Of a DNA stretch of 6,005 nucleotides, positions 1-6,005 are shown piece by piece. Below the pieces are notes generated by a model. The model had not been told where the DNA came from and ran no database searches. It worked only from the letters and a program-made list of their open reading frames with translations. Position 1 is the stretch's first letter; every line of letters starts with the position of its first letter. The translations under genes and the position numbers were made by a program. The stretch spans positions 1 through 6,005 of the forward strand of contig DNHM01000379.1 of assembly GCA_003485885.1 (NCBI GenBank), read 5' to 3'. This stretch comes from Acidimicrobiaceae bacterium (GTDB lineage Bacteria; Actinomycetota; Acidimicrobiia; Acidimicrobiales; UBA10347).

Positions 1-2096
1 ATGTTCGAACCGTGTCGTTATCGGCCACTGTTTCCAACGTTGGCGAATTCGTCGACTGGTTGACCACGGTGCGCGGTCCGACCAGGCTGGTCGAGGAGCG
101 CACTCGGCCCGTTCCGTTGCGTCACTTGTTTGCCGCAACTCATAAAGAATCGCGGTACATCCATCGCGAACCGTTGCTTAAGGGCCGACGCCTTGCCGTG
201 CAGTCTGAAAAGTTTCGGCCAGAACGTTCCCGGGCTAAATCATCTGATCGTCGTCGTCGTGGGGGCCGTGACAACCGGCCAACAAGCAAATGGGCTCCAC
301 CCCGCCGGTCGGAGTTGGTCGACGATCTGATTGCTGACGATCAGGGGCCTGTGATTTGGTTTATCTTCTCCCGAGCCGGTTGCGATGAAGCTGTTCAGCA
401 GTGTCGCAAAGCCGGTCTGCGTTATACCAATGACGACGAAGCCGATGAACTTGCTGCAATTTTGCACGATGCCACTCGAGATATCGATGATGATGACTGG
501 TATAGCCTTGGTCTGGATGCATGGCAAGAGTCGTTCGAGGCCGGTATTGCGAGCCACCACGCGGGGTTGATCCCAGCGGTCAAGGAAGCCGTCGAAAAGG
601 CCTTTGTTCAAGGCCTTATTAGCGCAGTATTCGCCACCGAGACCCTGGCGCTCGGCGTGAACCTGCCTGCCCGCACGGTGGTTCTTGAAAAGCTTGTCAA
701 ATACAACGGCGAAACGCACGAACTCCTGACTCCGCTCCAATTCACCCAACTTGCTGGCCGGGCCGGAAGGCGTGGTCTTGACGACGAAGGCACCGTCGTG
801 AGTTGCTGGTCACAACGAACAAAGGTCGACGACGTTGCTGAACTTGCGGCCAGCACCGACTTTCCGCTCCGTTCTGCGTTCGCCCCTAACTACAACATGG
901 TCGCCAATCTGATCCGTCACGCAGATCGCGAGACGGCCCGCCGTTTCGTTACCCAATCGTTTGCTCAGTTTCAGCGAGACAAGGGCGTGGTTACTGCCGA
1001 AGCCCGTCAGATTGGCATCGTCGATCAGATCGAAGCGGCACAACGTGATGTTCACTGTGATCACGGCGACGTGGTGGCATGGCTTGCTGAGCAATCCAGC
1101 CAAACGTTGGCAGACGACGACGAACTCGGACAGCTGCGCCCAGGTTCGGTCATCGCCTATGGGGCGGGCGCGATTGTGGCCTCGGTGGCGCACCGCTGCG
1201 GTGGGGTAGTTGTGCGGACACTGGATGCCCAGGGGCGCACCAAGAGTTATGGCCAAGGCGACTTACCTTCGCCCATCTCGGTGCTGGGGTATGAGCAGCT
1301 GCCACCAGGGCTGGCCCCGGCGAGTCACGAGGCAGCGGAATGGGCTATGCGGCAGCTGGCAGCGAATTGGACGATTGCTCAGACCGGCGGTGTCGATGCA
1401 TGCGATCAACTTGACCGACACCTCGCTGGTGTCAAGGAGATTGAACGCCTAGAACTCAAACTGGCGAAACAACAAGCCCGTGCTGACCGCCGCCAGGGGG
1501 CGTTGGTAGCAGAGTTCGACGCGGTAGCAGACATCTTGCACGAGCAAGGATTCGCTGCGGACTGGCACCTGAATCGCAAGGGCCACATCCTCACCAATGT
1601 GCACGGCGAGGCAGAGGCCGTGCTCGCTGAGGCGTTGGAACACGGCGTCTTTAACGGCCTCGATGGACCTGAGTTGGCAGCGGTGCTGTCTGCCCTGGTC
1701 TACGAGACGCGGGGCGTCGGACGTGGCCCGTCGTTTCGTTGGCCGACAAGCCGCGTGCGTAAGACAACCGGTCGCCTGCAACAGATGGCGAATAGGTTGC
1801 GTAATCTTGAACAACTGCGCCTCGATGATTTCTTGACCCGAGAGCCAGATCCTGGTCTGGTCGAGACGGTGTATGGCTGGGCCATGGGGGAGCCGTTGGA
1901 TGTCGTGCTCGACGAGGAGATGACAGGCGGCGACTTTGTGCGCTCGATGCGCATGGTGGTGGACATCTGCCGTCAGGTGGCCTCGGTCGCAGATGGTGAG
2001 CTCCGGGAAGCGGCCCGAGATGCGGTGTATGCAATCGATCGAGGCGTCGTCCGCGGCGCCAGCGATCTCGTGGCCACGGCTGACGAAGAAGAATAA
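1..2096 (+). CDS. helY: HelY-type DEVH-box RNA helicase (Ski2/Mtr4 family), 5' end outside the window
   Basis: This is an ATP-dependent superfamily 2 helicase expected to unwind structured RNA in the cytoplasm during processing or decay. The reading frame is open to the left edge; a GTG at base 12 is internal, because VRTVSLSATVSN (bases 3-38) is the family's motif III region. About 200 upstream residues, with Walker A and the DEVH box, must lie outside (family length about 900 aa). Counting from the codon at base 3: motif III SAT at 7-9; a basic Arg-rich linker around 60-103; helicase C domain with IWFIFSRAGCDEA near 118-130, HHAGLIP near 185-191, motif V ATETLALGVNLPAR near 211-224 and motif VI QLAGRAGRRGL near 249-259. 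A beta-rich arch/KOW-like region starts at LRPGSVI near 378, a charged helix lies near 478-497, and a DSHCT domain fills the last ~180 residues, with GDFVR near 643. The downstream gene starts 9 bases later. The family is clear; the RNA substrate is not known from sequence. Confidence 0.93.
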   Translation, partial: VRTVSLSATVSNVGEFVDWLTTVRGPTRLVEERTRPVPLRHLFAATHKESRYIHREPLLKGRRLAVQSEKFRPERSRAKSSDRRRRGGRDNRPTSKWAPPRRSELVDDLIADDQGPVIWFIFSRAGCDEAVQQCRKAGLRYTNDDEADELAAILHDATRDIDDDDWYSLGLDAWQESFEAGIASHHAGLIPAVKEAVEKAFVQGLISAVFATETLALGVNLPARTVVLEKLVKYNGETHELLTPLQFTQLAGRAGRRGLDDEGTVVSCWSQRTKVDDVAELAASTDFPLRSAFAPNYNMVANLIRHADRETARRFVTQSFAQFQRDKGVVTAEARQIGIVDQIEAAQRDVHCDHGDVVAWLAEQSSQTLADDDELGQLRPGSVIAYGAGAIVASVAHRCGGVVVRTLDAQGRTKSYGQGDLPSPISVLGYEQLPPGLAPASHEAAEWAMRQLAANWTIAQTGGVDACDQLDRHLAGVKEIERLELKLAKQQARADRRQGALVAEFDAVADILHEQGFAADWHLNRKGHILTNVHGEAEAVLAEALEHGVFNGLDGPELAAVLSALVYETRGVGRGPSFRWPTSRVRKTTGRLQQMANRLRNLEQLRLDDFLTREPDPGLVETVYGWAMGEPLDVVLDEEMTGGDFVRSMRMVVDICRQVASVADGELREAARDAVYAIDRGVVRGASDLVATADEEE

Positions 2097-2105
2097 TCGG
2101 CCGCT

Positions 2106-2720
2106 GTGGCAATTGCGAAGGGAGAGCAGTGGGGGCGTCCAGGACTGCTGCCCCCGGGTGCGCCAATTGCATCCAGCGATGCCGACGCGGCCAGATACCT
2201 GCAGACGGCCAGCACCACGGCCAGTGCAGCGCCCCGGATAATTGGACTCGAAGCGGGAGATCTGGCTCGCACCCTTGGTATCCGGGCGCTGTACGACCCG
2301 AGGTCACCGAAACATCTTGTGCCGGTCGACGCGCTCGAAGTTGAACTCGACGATGGGTCGGTGCACCACGGGGTAGCGCACGCTGTTATCGGTTCTGTGC
2401 GGTGGCGTCGAGGGGCCGTGGCCATCATGAACGCTGCCTTCATCGGCACACGTAATATTGCTCCTCGTGCTCATCCCGGTGATGGAAAGGTTGATGTGGT
2501 CTGTCTCGATCTGGATCTAAGTGATCGAACAAAGGCCTGGAAACGGATGGTCACTGGCACCCATGTGCCCCATCCGAACATCACGATCCGGCAACGCCAA
2601 GATGGTGCCATCGAACTCGATCGACCGGCGCGGGTGCGTGTCGATGGCCGCTCAGTGGGGACGAGCGCAACCGTGCGTTATCGGGTCATTTCTGGTGCTG
2701 TCGTGGTGGCAGTGTCGTGA
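2106..2720 (+). CDS. YegS/diacylglycerol-kinase C-terminal-like domain protein lacking the catalytic domain
   Basis: A 204-aa protein whose residues ~75-203 resemble the C-terminal beta-sandwich domain of YegS/LCB5-type lipid kinases: a central MNAAFIGTRNIAPRAHPGDG stretch (108-127) leading to KVDVV, then GTHVPHP (151-157), and a closing segment DRPARVRVDGRSVG (172-185) with a final beta-strand VISGAVVVAV. In lipid kinases this domain follows an ATP-binding domain with a GGDGT motif. Here only ~70 residues precede it, with GLEAGDLARTLG (47-58) in place of any true GGDGT, so kinase activity is unlikely. It may bind a lipid or nucleotide, or be a regulatory remnant; this is inference. The GTG start at 2106 lies 9 bases after the helicase stop, with only a weak purine-rich stretch (GAAGAAGAA) upstream, suggesting co-transcription. 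The start is chosen because the opening AIAKGEQWGRPG looks like real protein, and no better in-frame start with a Shine-Dalgarno is visible. No membrane segment or signal peptide is seen. Confidence 0.75.
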   Translation: MAIAKGEQWGRPGLLPPGAPIASSDADAARYLQTASTTASAAPRIIGLEAGDLARTLGIRALYDPRSPKHLVPVDALEVELDDGSVHHGVAHAVIGSVRWRRGAVAIMNAAFIGTRNIAPRAHPGDGKVDVVCLDLDLSDRTKAWKRMVTGTHVPHPNITIRQRQDGAIELDRPARVRVDGRSVGTSATVRYRVISGAVVVAVS

Positions 2721-2770
2721 CCAAACACATTGCCAAGGCAACATGTCCGACTTGGTCTGAGATCCCGCCT

Positions 2771-2774
2771 AAGG
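2771..2774 (+). promoter_or_regulatory. Weak Shine-Dalgarno (AAGG) deciding the ThyX-like start
   Basis: AAGG sits 10 bases before the GTG at 2785 but only 1 base before the alternative TTG at 2776. This makes the GTG the better start. The same stretch (TAAGGT, 2770-2775) also resembles a -10 box that would give a nearly leaderless transcript, so its role is ambiguous. Confidence 0.35.
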
Positions 2775-2784
2775 TTTGCATCCT

Positions 2785-4395
2785 GTGAGCGCCTACATCG
2801 CCGAAGAATTCGACGACGCCGAAGCCGATGTGCTTCGTCGGTATTTCACCAATCTGGACCTTCCCGTCTTTGCGTTAGTGAACTTGCCCGAAGTTGTTAA
2901 GGGGGCGCTGTTTGCGCGCTACTCCCGATCTGCGAAATCGCTTCGTCGTTTGTTCCTTGATGAGTTTGTTGGAGACCTCGACATCGAGGGCGACGTCACC
3001 ATCGATGCGACGGTTGGGCTGGAACGTGCCGAAGAGCTGTACACCCGAATCTTCTTCGAGTACGGCGACGACTCTGTCGCCCAGCTCGGTGGTGTGCATC
3101 TGGCGTGTGAGCAGGCATCTAACCTGCTGACCAAAGTGCTCGAGTGGGGTCGGCTCATGTCGTACCTGGAGCAGAGCACCCGGTACATCGCGTACGACAC
3201 CCGTTTGGGTGGTCGTTACCGGTACTACCGACCGCCTGCCGTGCTCAAGTCTGAACTCGGCACTCGATATGTGGCCGAGATGGACCGTATGTTCTCGGGT
3301 TATTCGGCGTTGATCCCGGGCCTAACCGAATTCTTCCGCACCCAAACACCGAAGCGCGAAGCCGACTCGGACTTCATCTATCGGCAAGCCATCAAGGCCA
3401 AAGCCCTGGATTCGATCCGGGGCATGTTGCCAGCGGCATCGATTTCGAACCTCGGTATCTACGGCACCGGCCAGGCCTACGAAGCGCTGTTGCTCCGTAT
3501 GCGAACGCATCCGTTGCCCGAGGCGCAGGCCTATTCCGACATGATGCTGACAGAACTCCGCAAGGTCATTCCGTCGTTCCTACGTCGAGTAGATATCGAA
3601 GATCGTGGTATTGCAACAAGCAACTACTTCGAGACCAACCACGGTGCGATGTCAGATATTGCGTCGTCGATCTTTGGTGATACTGAACCAGAACCTGCTC
3701 CAGGTGTTCGACTGTTGGACTTCGACCCAGAGGGCGAAGCCAAGGTGGTCGCTGCTGCGTTGTATCCGCACACCATGTTGCCAGAAGACCAGGTCATGCG
3801 ACGAGTGCATGCCATGTCGGTCGAGGAACGGGTGGCAATCCTGCGGGCGTACTGCGGGGAACGAACGAATCGTCGCCACCGGCCCGGAAGGGCTCTCGAG
3901 AGGCCGTTCTACCGTTTTGATGTACTCGCTGACTACGGCGCTTTCCGTGATCTACAGCGACACCGGATGATGACGATCGACTGGCAGACACTTCGACCGG
4001 ATCATGGCTATGAGAAGCCCGAAGCGGTTGAACTCGCGGGTGTTACCGGCGAGTTCGAAGACGTTATGGAACGTTCAGCGGAACTGTTCGACACCCTGGT
4101 CGATCCGTTTCCGACCGAAGCGTCCTACGCCGTGTCGCTCGCCTACAAGCTGCGATTTGTGATCGACCTGAATGCACGGCAAGCCATGCATATGCTTGAG
4201 CTTCGGACCTCGCCTCAGGGCCACCCGGCCTACCGAGTCGTCTGCCAAGACATGCACCGATTGATCGCCGAAGAGGCCGGACACCATGCGATCGCCGAGA
4301 TGATGCATTTCGTAGACCATTCCGAAGAACAACCCTTGGAACGGCTCGATGCCGAGCGGCGTGCCGAAGCAAAAAGGTCCGGGCTGTCCGGTTAG
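2785..4395 (+). CDS. Tandem two-domain ThyX-like protein (flavin-dependent thymidylate synthase family)
   Basis: A 536-aa protein, about twice the usual ThyX length (220-250 aa). Classical ThyX methylates dUMP to dTMP using FAD, NADPH and methylene-tetrahydrofolate, as a tetramer with active sites shared between chains. Domain 1 (~30-270) has a degenerate signature WGRLMSYLEQSTRY (121-134) and a helix NLGIYGTGQAYEALLLR (222-238). Domain 2 (~345-515) has RHRMMTIDWQTLRP (392-405) and NARQAMHMLELR (463-474), followed by GHPAYR. Against the family motif RHRxxSxNExSxRY, domain 1 lacks the first Arg and the His but keeps S126, E129, S131, R133 and Y134. Domain 2 keeps RHR but has Thr for both Ser, Trp for Glu and Pro for the final Tyr. 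Long ThyX-like proteins of this kind are known in bacteria and are usually annotated as thymidylate synthase; activity here is unproven. Start: GTG at 2785, preferred over TTG at 2776 because of AAGG at 2771-2774. The gene stands alone, with 64 bp before and 98 bp after. Confidence 0.87.
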   Translation: MSAYIAEEFDDAEADVLRRYFTNLDLPVFALVNLPEVVKGALFARYSRSAKSLRRLFLDEFVGDLDIEGDVTIDATVGLERAEELYTRIFFEYGDDSVAQLGGVHLACEQASNLLTKVLEWGRLMSYLEQSTRYIAYDTRLGGRYRYYRPPAVLKSELGTRYVAEMDRMFSGYSALIPGLTEFFRTQTPKREADSDFIYRQAIKAKALDSIRGMLPAASISNLGIYGTGQAYEALLLRMRTHPLPEAQAYSDMMLTELRKVIPSFLRRVDIEDRGIATSNYFETNHGAMSDIASSIFGDTEPEPAPGVRLLDFDPEGEAKVVAAALYPHTMLPEDQVMRRVHAMSVEERVAILRAYCGERTNRRHRPGRALERPFYRFDVLADYGAFRDLQRHRMMTIDWQTLRPDHGYEKPEAVELAGVTGEFEDVMERSAELFDTLVDPFPTEASYAVSLAYKLRFVIDLNARQAMHMLELRTSPQGHPAYRVVCQDMHRLIAEEAGHHAIAEMMHFVDHSEEQPLERLDAERRAEAKRSGLSG

Positions 4396-4428
4396 GTTGC
4401 CGTACGTGACAATGAACCTTGGGCCGGT

Positions 4429-4444
4429 GCGCCCACTTGGGCGC
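4429..4444 (+). terminator. Perfect 6-bp inverted repeat, possible terminator or operator
   Basis: GCGCCC (4429-4434), loop ACTT, GGGCGC (4439-4444) form a perfect GC-only stem 33 bases after the ThyX-like stop. No T-tract follows, so it would be a non-classical terminator at best. Its right arm ends 9 bases before a -10-like box at 4454, where a -35 element would be expected, so it could instead be an operator for the next gene. Confidence 0.3.
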
Positions 4445-4453
4445 TGCGCTGTC

Positions 4454-4459
4454 TATAGT
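4454..4459 (+). promoter_or_regulatory. Candidate -10 box TATAGT before the DUF4193-type gene
   Basis: TATAGT ends 34 bases before the GTG start at 4494, with a TG pair four bases upstream (a near extended -10). No convincing -35 hexamer is seen at 16-18 bp; that stretch is the GC-rich hairpin. If used, it would give a leader of about 27 bases and drive the three-gene cluster 4494-5852. Confidence 0.3.
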
Positions 4460-4493
4460 CCCGCGATACACAGATTTCGAATGGATACCCCCT

Positions 4494-5006
4494 GTGGCTG
4501 AAGACGAAGAAATAGTCGAAACCGAAGAGCTTGAATCTGCCGACACAGGCGACGATGGCGATGAGCTCGATGAAGACATCGAAGACGATGATTTCGAAGA
4601 CGAGGTGTTCACCGCCGATGGTGAGTTCTCCGATGACGACGATGATGATGATGATGATGAAGAAGAAGACGATGCCAAAGCTGCTGCCAAACGGACTGCA
4701 GCCAAGGCCGACGAAGATGACGAAGACGAACCAGATCCCGATGATGTCGAAGAGGACCTTGACGTCATCCTGAAGGATCGTCTTGCTTCAGGTGATGACC
4801 TCGACGACGACGAGGAAGACGATGAAGATCAGGTCGTAGCACCGCCGATTACTGCGACCGAAGGTGACAAGGTTGCACCCAAACGTGAAGACGAGTGGAC
4901 CTGCACCGGGTGTTTCCTGATTGTGTCGGCCCGCCAGTTCGGAAAACGTTCGACTGCGACCTGTCCGTCTGGGGTGTCGGACTGTCCTTCGCTCGAGAAG
5001 TTGTGA
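4494..5006 (+). CDS. Highly acidic DUF4193-type protein with C-terminal Cys4 zinc-ribbon-like motif
   Basis: A 170-aa protein. Residues 1-60 are almost wholly Asp/Glu, including an unbroken D9-E3-D2 run at 47-60. A short basic Ala/Lys segment (AKAAAKRTAAKA, 61-72) and a second acidic stretch follow, with EEDLDVILKDRLASGDD (86-102) between acidic blocks. The tail EWTCTGCFLIVSARQFG (134-150) and CPSGVSDC (157-164) carries cysteines at 137, 140, 157 and 164, suited to binding one zinc. The arrangement (acidic N-terminus, then CxxCFLV-like motif and a second Cys pair) matches the actinobacterial DUF4193 family, whose function is unknown. GTG at 4494 is chosen because the acidic character begins there; the upstream in-frame extension from TTG 4419 is not acidic and overlaps the hairpin and the -10-like box. 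The stop overlaps the next gene's start (GTGA), implying translational coupling. A nucleic-acid or protein-binding role is a guess from acidity and zinc motif only. Confidence 0.82.
   Translation: MAEDEEIVETEELESADTGDDGDELDEDIEDDDFEDEVFTADGEFSDDDDDDDDDEEEDDAKAAAKRTAAKADEDDEDEPDPDDVEEDLDVILKDRLASGDDLDDDEEDDEDQVVAPPITATEGDKVAPKREDEWTCTGCFLIVSARQFGKRSTATCPSGVSDCPSLEKL
4632..4673 (+). repeat. In-frame GAT/GAC/GAA trinucleotide repeat encoding the Asp/Glu run
   Basis: Fourteen consecutive GAN codons, including six identical GAT triplets in a row (4641-4658) followed by three GAA, lie inside the DUF4193-type gene. It is a coding microsatellite: slippage in units of three would change the length of the acidic run without breaking the frame. 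Confidence 0.85.
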
Positions 5007-5380
5007 ACCCGACAGGCGCCGATAAGTCAGCGATTGATCGGATTCTCGATGCGGGCGTGTTCGCCCCACTTGGGCTGCTGATCACTCGCGACCAGGTGCG
5101 CGACGACGTCGTCGCCGCTGGTCGCAAGCAGGTGGCATTTGCTCGATCACTTGGCAGGGCAGCGCTACAGGGGTTTACTCGTAGTGCTCCTGCTGCCCCA
5201 GCGACACCCAGCGCTCCCGTCGTGGTCGAGGTCCCGGGTTACGACACCATGTCGGCACGCGACGTTGTCACGCTGCTCAAGGCAGCCACGACCGCGCAGG
5301 CACAGTGGATCAAGGCGCACGAGTCAGCTGGCAAGGGGCGGGTGACTATCCTGCGCGCAGCCGACAGTGTTCTCGACTGA
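5003..5380 (+). CDS. Hypothetical protein of 125 aa coupled to the DUF4193-type gene
   Basis: I do not recognise a named function. The start is the GTG at 5003, which overlaps the previous stop as GTGA; GAGAAG at 4995-5000 could serve as ribosome binding site, although it ends only 2 bases before the GTG. A frame extension back to 4895 exists but lies entirely inside the neighbouring gene. The protein has an N-terminal helical half (9-60) with a hydrophobic patch GVFAPLGLLITRDQV (18-32) and a basic GRKQVAFARSLGRAA stretch (40-54). An Ala/Pro linker (61-76) leads to a C-terminal module PGYDTMSARDVVTLLK (78-93), QWIKAHESAGKGRVTIL (101-117). I recall a similar small C-terminal module (GYDxLsaxxVxxxL then a short charged helix and RxTIL) in other actinobacterial hypothetical proteins, so this is probably a conserved lineage protein. 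The hydrophobic patch is too short and mixed for a confident membrane helix. The next gene begins within 1-2 bases of its stop. Confidence 0.75.
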   Translation: MNPTGADKSAIDRILDAGVFAPLGLLITRDQVRDDVVAAGRKQVAFARSLGRAALQGFTRSAPAAPATPSAPVVVEVPGYDTMSARDVVTLLKAATTAQAQWIKAHESAGKGRVTILRAADSVLD

Positions 5381-5381
5381 C

Positions 5382-5852
5382 GTGACCGATCTTGTCTCTG
5401 CACGTCCGGCGACACCAGCCGACACCGAGATCACTGCAGCGCTCGCACAACAGGCGATGGTGACCGTTCGAGATGAACGAGGCGGACGTTGGCATCTCGA
5501 CCACGACAGCGACGCCAAGGATCCTCAGACCCGCCATGTGCACGCTGTGCAAACAGCTGACCAACAGCTTGTGGTCGGATGTATCGAAGGTGTTGTTGTC
5601 GGCTACGGGATGGCATATCTGAGCCCTACGATCGATGGCCAACTCTGCACGATCGATGAACTGGTGGTGCACCCACGGGCTCAAGCAATCGGTGTTGGAT
5701 CCGAAATCTTGGCTCAGGTGCGATCGTGGGCGATCGCCACGAGTTGTCAAGCCATCGAGTCTCAGGTGTTGCCGGGCAACCGAGCAGCAAAGAACTTCTT
5801 CGAGCGAGTGGGTATGAAGACCCGCAAGATGCGAGTCAGCGCAGACCTCTAA
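5382..5852 (+). CDS. GNAT-family N-acetyltransferase
   Basis: A 156-aa single-domain acetyltransferase that would transfer an acetyl group from acetyl-CoA to an unknown amine. The opening SARPATPAD resembles the usual first strand of GNAT proteins. Central strands GCIEGVVVGYGMAYL (66-80) lead to motif A, TIDELVVHPRAQAIGVGSEIL (90-110), where QAIGVG (101-106) is the acetyl-CoA pyrophosphate loop (Q/RxxGxG/A). Motif B is GNRAAKNFFERVGM (132-145), with the typical Asn, Ala and Phe-Phe-Glu. Length and order are normal for the family; nothing identifies the substrate. The start is uncertain: GTG 5382, 1 base after the previous stop, is preferred, while GTG 5367 would overlap the upstream gene by 14 bases and add five residues. 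Neither has a good Shine-Dalgarno, so translation probably depends on coupling to the upstream gene. It ends 12 bp from a convergent gene. Confidence 0.88.
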   Translation: MTDLVSARPATPADTEITAALAQQAMVTVRDERGGRWHLDHDSDAKDPQTRHVHAVQTADQQLVVGCIEGVVVGYGMAYLSPTIDGQLCTIDELVVHPRAQAIGVGSEILAQVRSWAIATSCQAIESQVLPGNRAAKNFFERVGMKTRKMRVSADL

Positions 5853-5861
5853 CGTGTACCT

Positions 5862-5871
5862 GCGTTAACGC
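5862..5871. repeat. 10-bp perfect palindrome at the convergent gene ends
   Basis: GCGTTAACGC is self-complementary and contains the stop codon of the minus-strand gene. It is the only symmetric element in the 12-bp convergent space; as RNA it is too short to be a convincing terminator. Confidence 0.4.
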
Positions 5872-6005
5872 CGGCCCTTGTTGTTGCGCTTGCGGGGTTT
5901 GACCTCGATGTCGAACAACGCCGCAATGCCTGGTAGCCGGTGAGCAAGGCGGTCAACAGTGTCGAGCAACTCGTCGTCGGTGTCGGCATCCTCGGGCTTG
6001 GCCTC
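5865..6005 (-). CDS. C-terminal fragment of an unidentified protein, 5' end outside the window
   Basis: On the minus strand the frame is open from the right edge to a TAA at 5867-5865, giving 46 residues. The visible part begins acidic (EAKPEDADTDDELLDTVDRL), continues with a helical segment AHRLPGIAALFDIEV and ends in a strongly basic tail KPRKRNNKGRR. Codon use looks like real coding sequence, and there is no competing gene on the plus strand here. I cannot assign a family from this fragment. The basic tail would suit nucleic-acid or membrane-surface contact, but that is only a guess. It is convergent with the acetyltransferase, with 12 bp between the stops. Confidence 0.65.
   Translation of the reverse strand, partial: EAKPEDADTDDELLDTVDRLAHRLPGIAALFDIEVKPRKRNNKGRR

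Noticed and set aside
120..320. Possible frameshift in the Arg-rich stretch of the helicase
   Set aside because: The frame reads through without stops, the flanking motifs III and the FSRAGC segment are in the same frame, and a variable basic linker at this place is normal for the family.
1651..2307. Long minus-strand frame of 218 codons
   Set aside because: It lies opposite the helicase DSHCT domain and the start of the next gene, is Pro/Arg/Ser-rich and matches no family I know. It is a shadow.
2721..2784. Promoter or terminator in the gap before the ThyX-like gene
   Set aside because: TTGCCA at 2730 has no matching -10 at a proper distance, and the TTGCC/GGCAA dyad (2730-2741) has only a 2-base centre and no T-tract; neither is convincing.
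4419..4493. N-terminal extension of the DUF4193-type gene from TTG 4419
   Set aside because: The added 25 residues lack the acidic composition, and the stretch holds the hairpin and -10-like box; GTG 4494 is the better start.
4064..4768. Long minus-strand frame of 234 codons with serine runs
   Set aside because: The serine runs are the reverse reading of the GAT/GAC/GAA codons, and the frame spans two well-supported plus-strand genes and their gap. It is a shadow.
4895..5002. N-terminal extension of the 125-aa protein
   Set aside because: It lies wholly inside the Cys4 tail of the preceding gene in another frame; the GTGA overlap start explains the layout better.
1..6005. Defence system, CRISPR array, insertion sequence or tRNA
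   Set aside because: No spaced direct repeats, transposase or nuclease motifs, terminal inverted repeats or tRNA-like arms were found. The helicase is of the RNA-processing type, not a defence helicase.

Overview
The window reads as a piece of chromosome from a moderately GC-rich actinobacterium. It is densely coding, starts are mostly GTG, and genes are packed with small gaps or overlaps. The gene set (a HelY-type RNA helicase, a stand-alone YegS C-terminal-like protein, a two-domain ThyX-like protein, a very acidic DUF4193-type zinc-ribbon protein) fits Acidimicrobiia best. That assignment rests on protein recall, not on a marker gene. No rRNA, tRNA, mobile element, CRISPR array or phage gene is visible.

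Left part (1-2720): a Ski2/Mtr4-like DEVH RNA helicase (helY family) enters from the left edge already past its Walker A and DEVH boxes and runs to 2096. Nine bases later comes a 204-aa protein that looks like the C-terminal domain of YegS/diacylglycerol-kinase-type lipid kinases without a usable catalytic N-terminal domain. The two probably share a transcript.

Middle (2721-4395): after a 64-bp gap lies a 536-aa protein made of two ThyX (flavin-dependent thymidylate synthase) domains in tandem. The signature motif is degenerate in both halves, but in complementary ways. A 98-bp gap follows, with a perfect 6-bp hairpin and a -10-like box.

Right part (4494-5852): a tight three-gene cluster comprising a DUF4193-type acidic Cys4 protein, a 125-aa protein of unknown function that starts inside the previous stop (GTGA), and a GNAT acetyltransferase beginning about 1 base after the preceding stop. 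A convergent gene on the minus strand enters from the right edge; only its last 46 residues are visible.

The helicase suggests RNA processing or decay, and the ThyX-like protein nucleotide or flavin chemistry. The last cluster has no assigned pathway. There is no clear sign of a defence or mobile system; the most unusual item is the two-domain ThyX-like protein.
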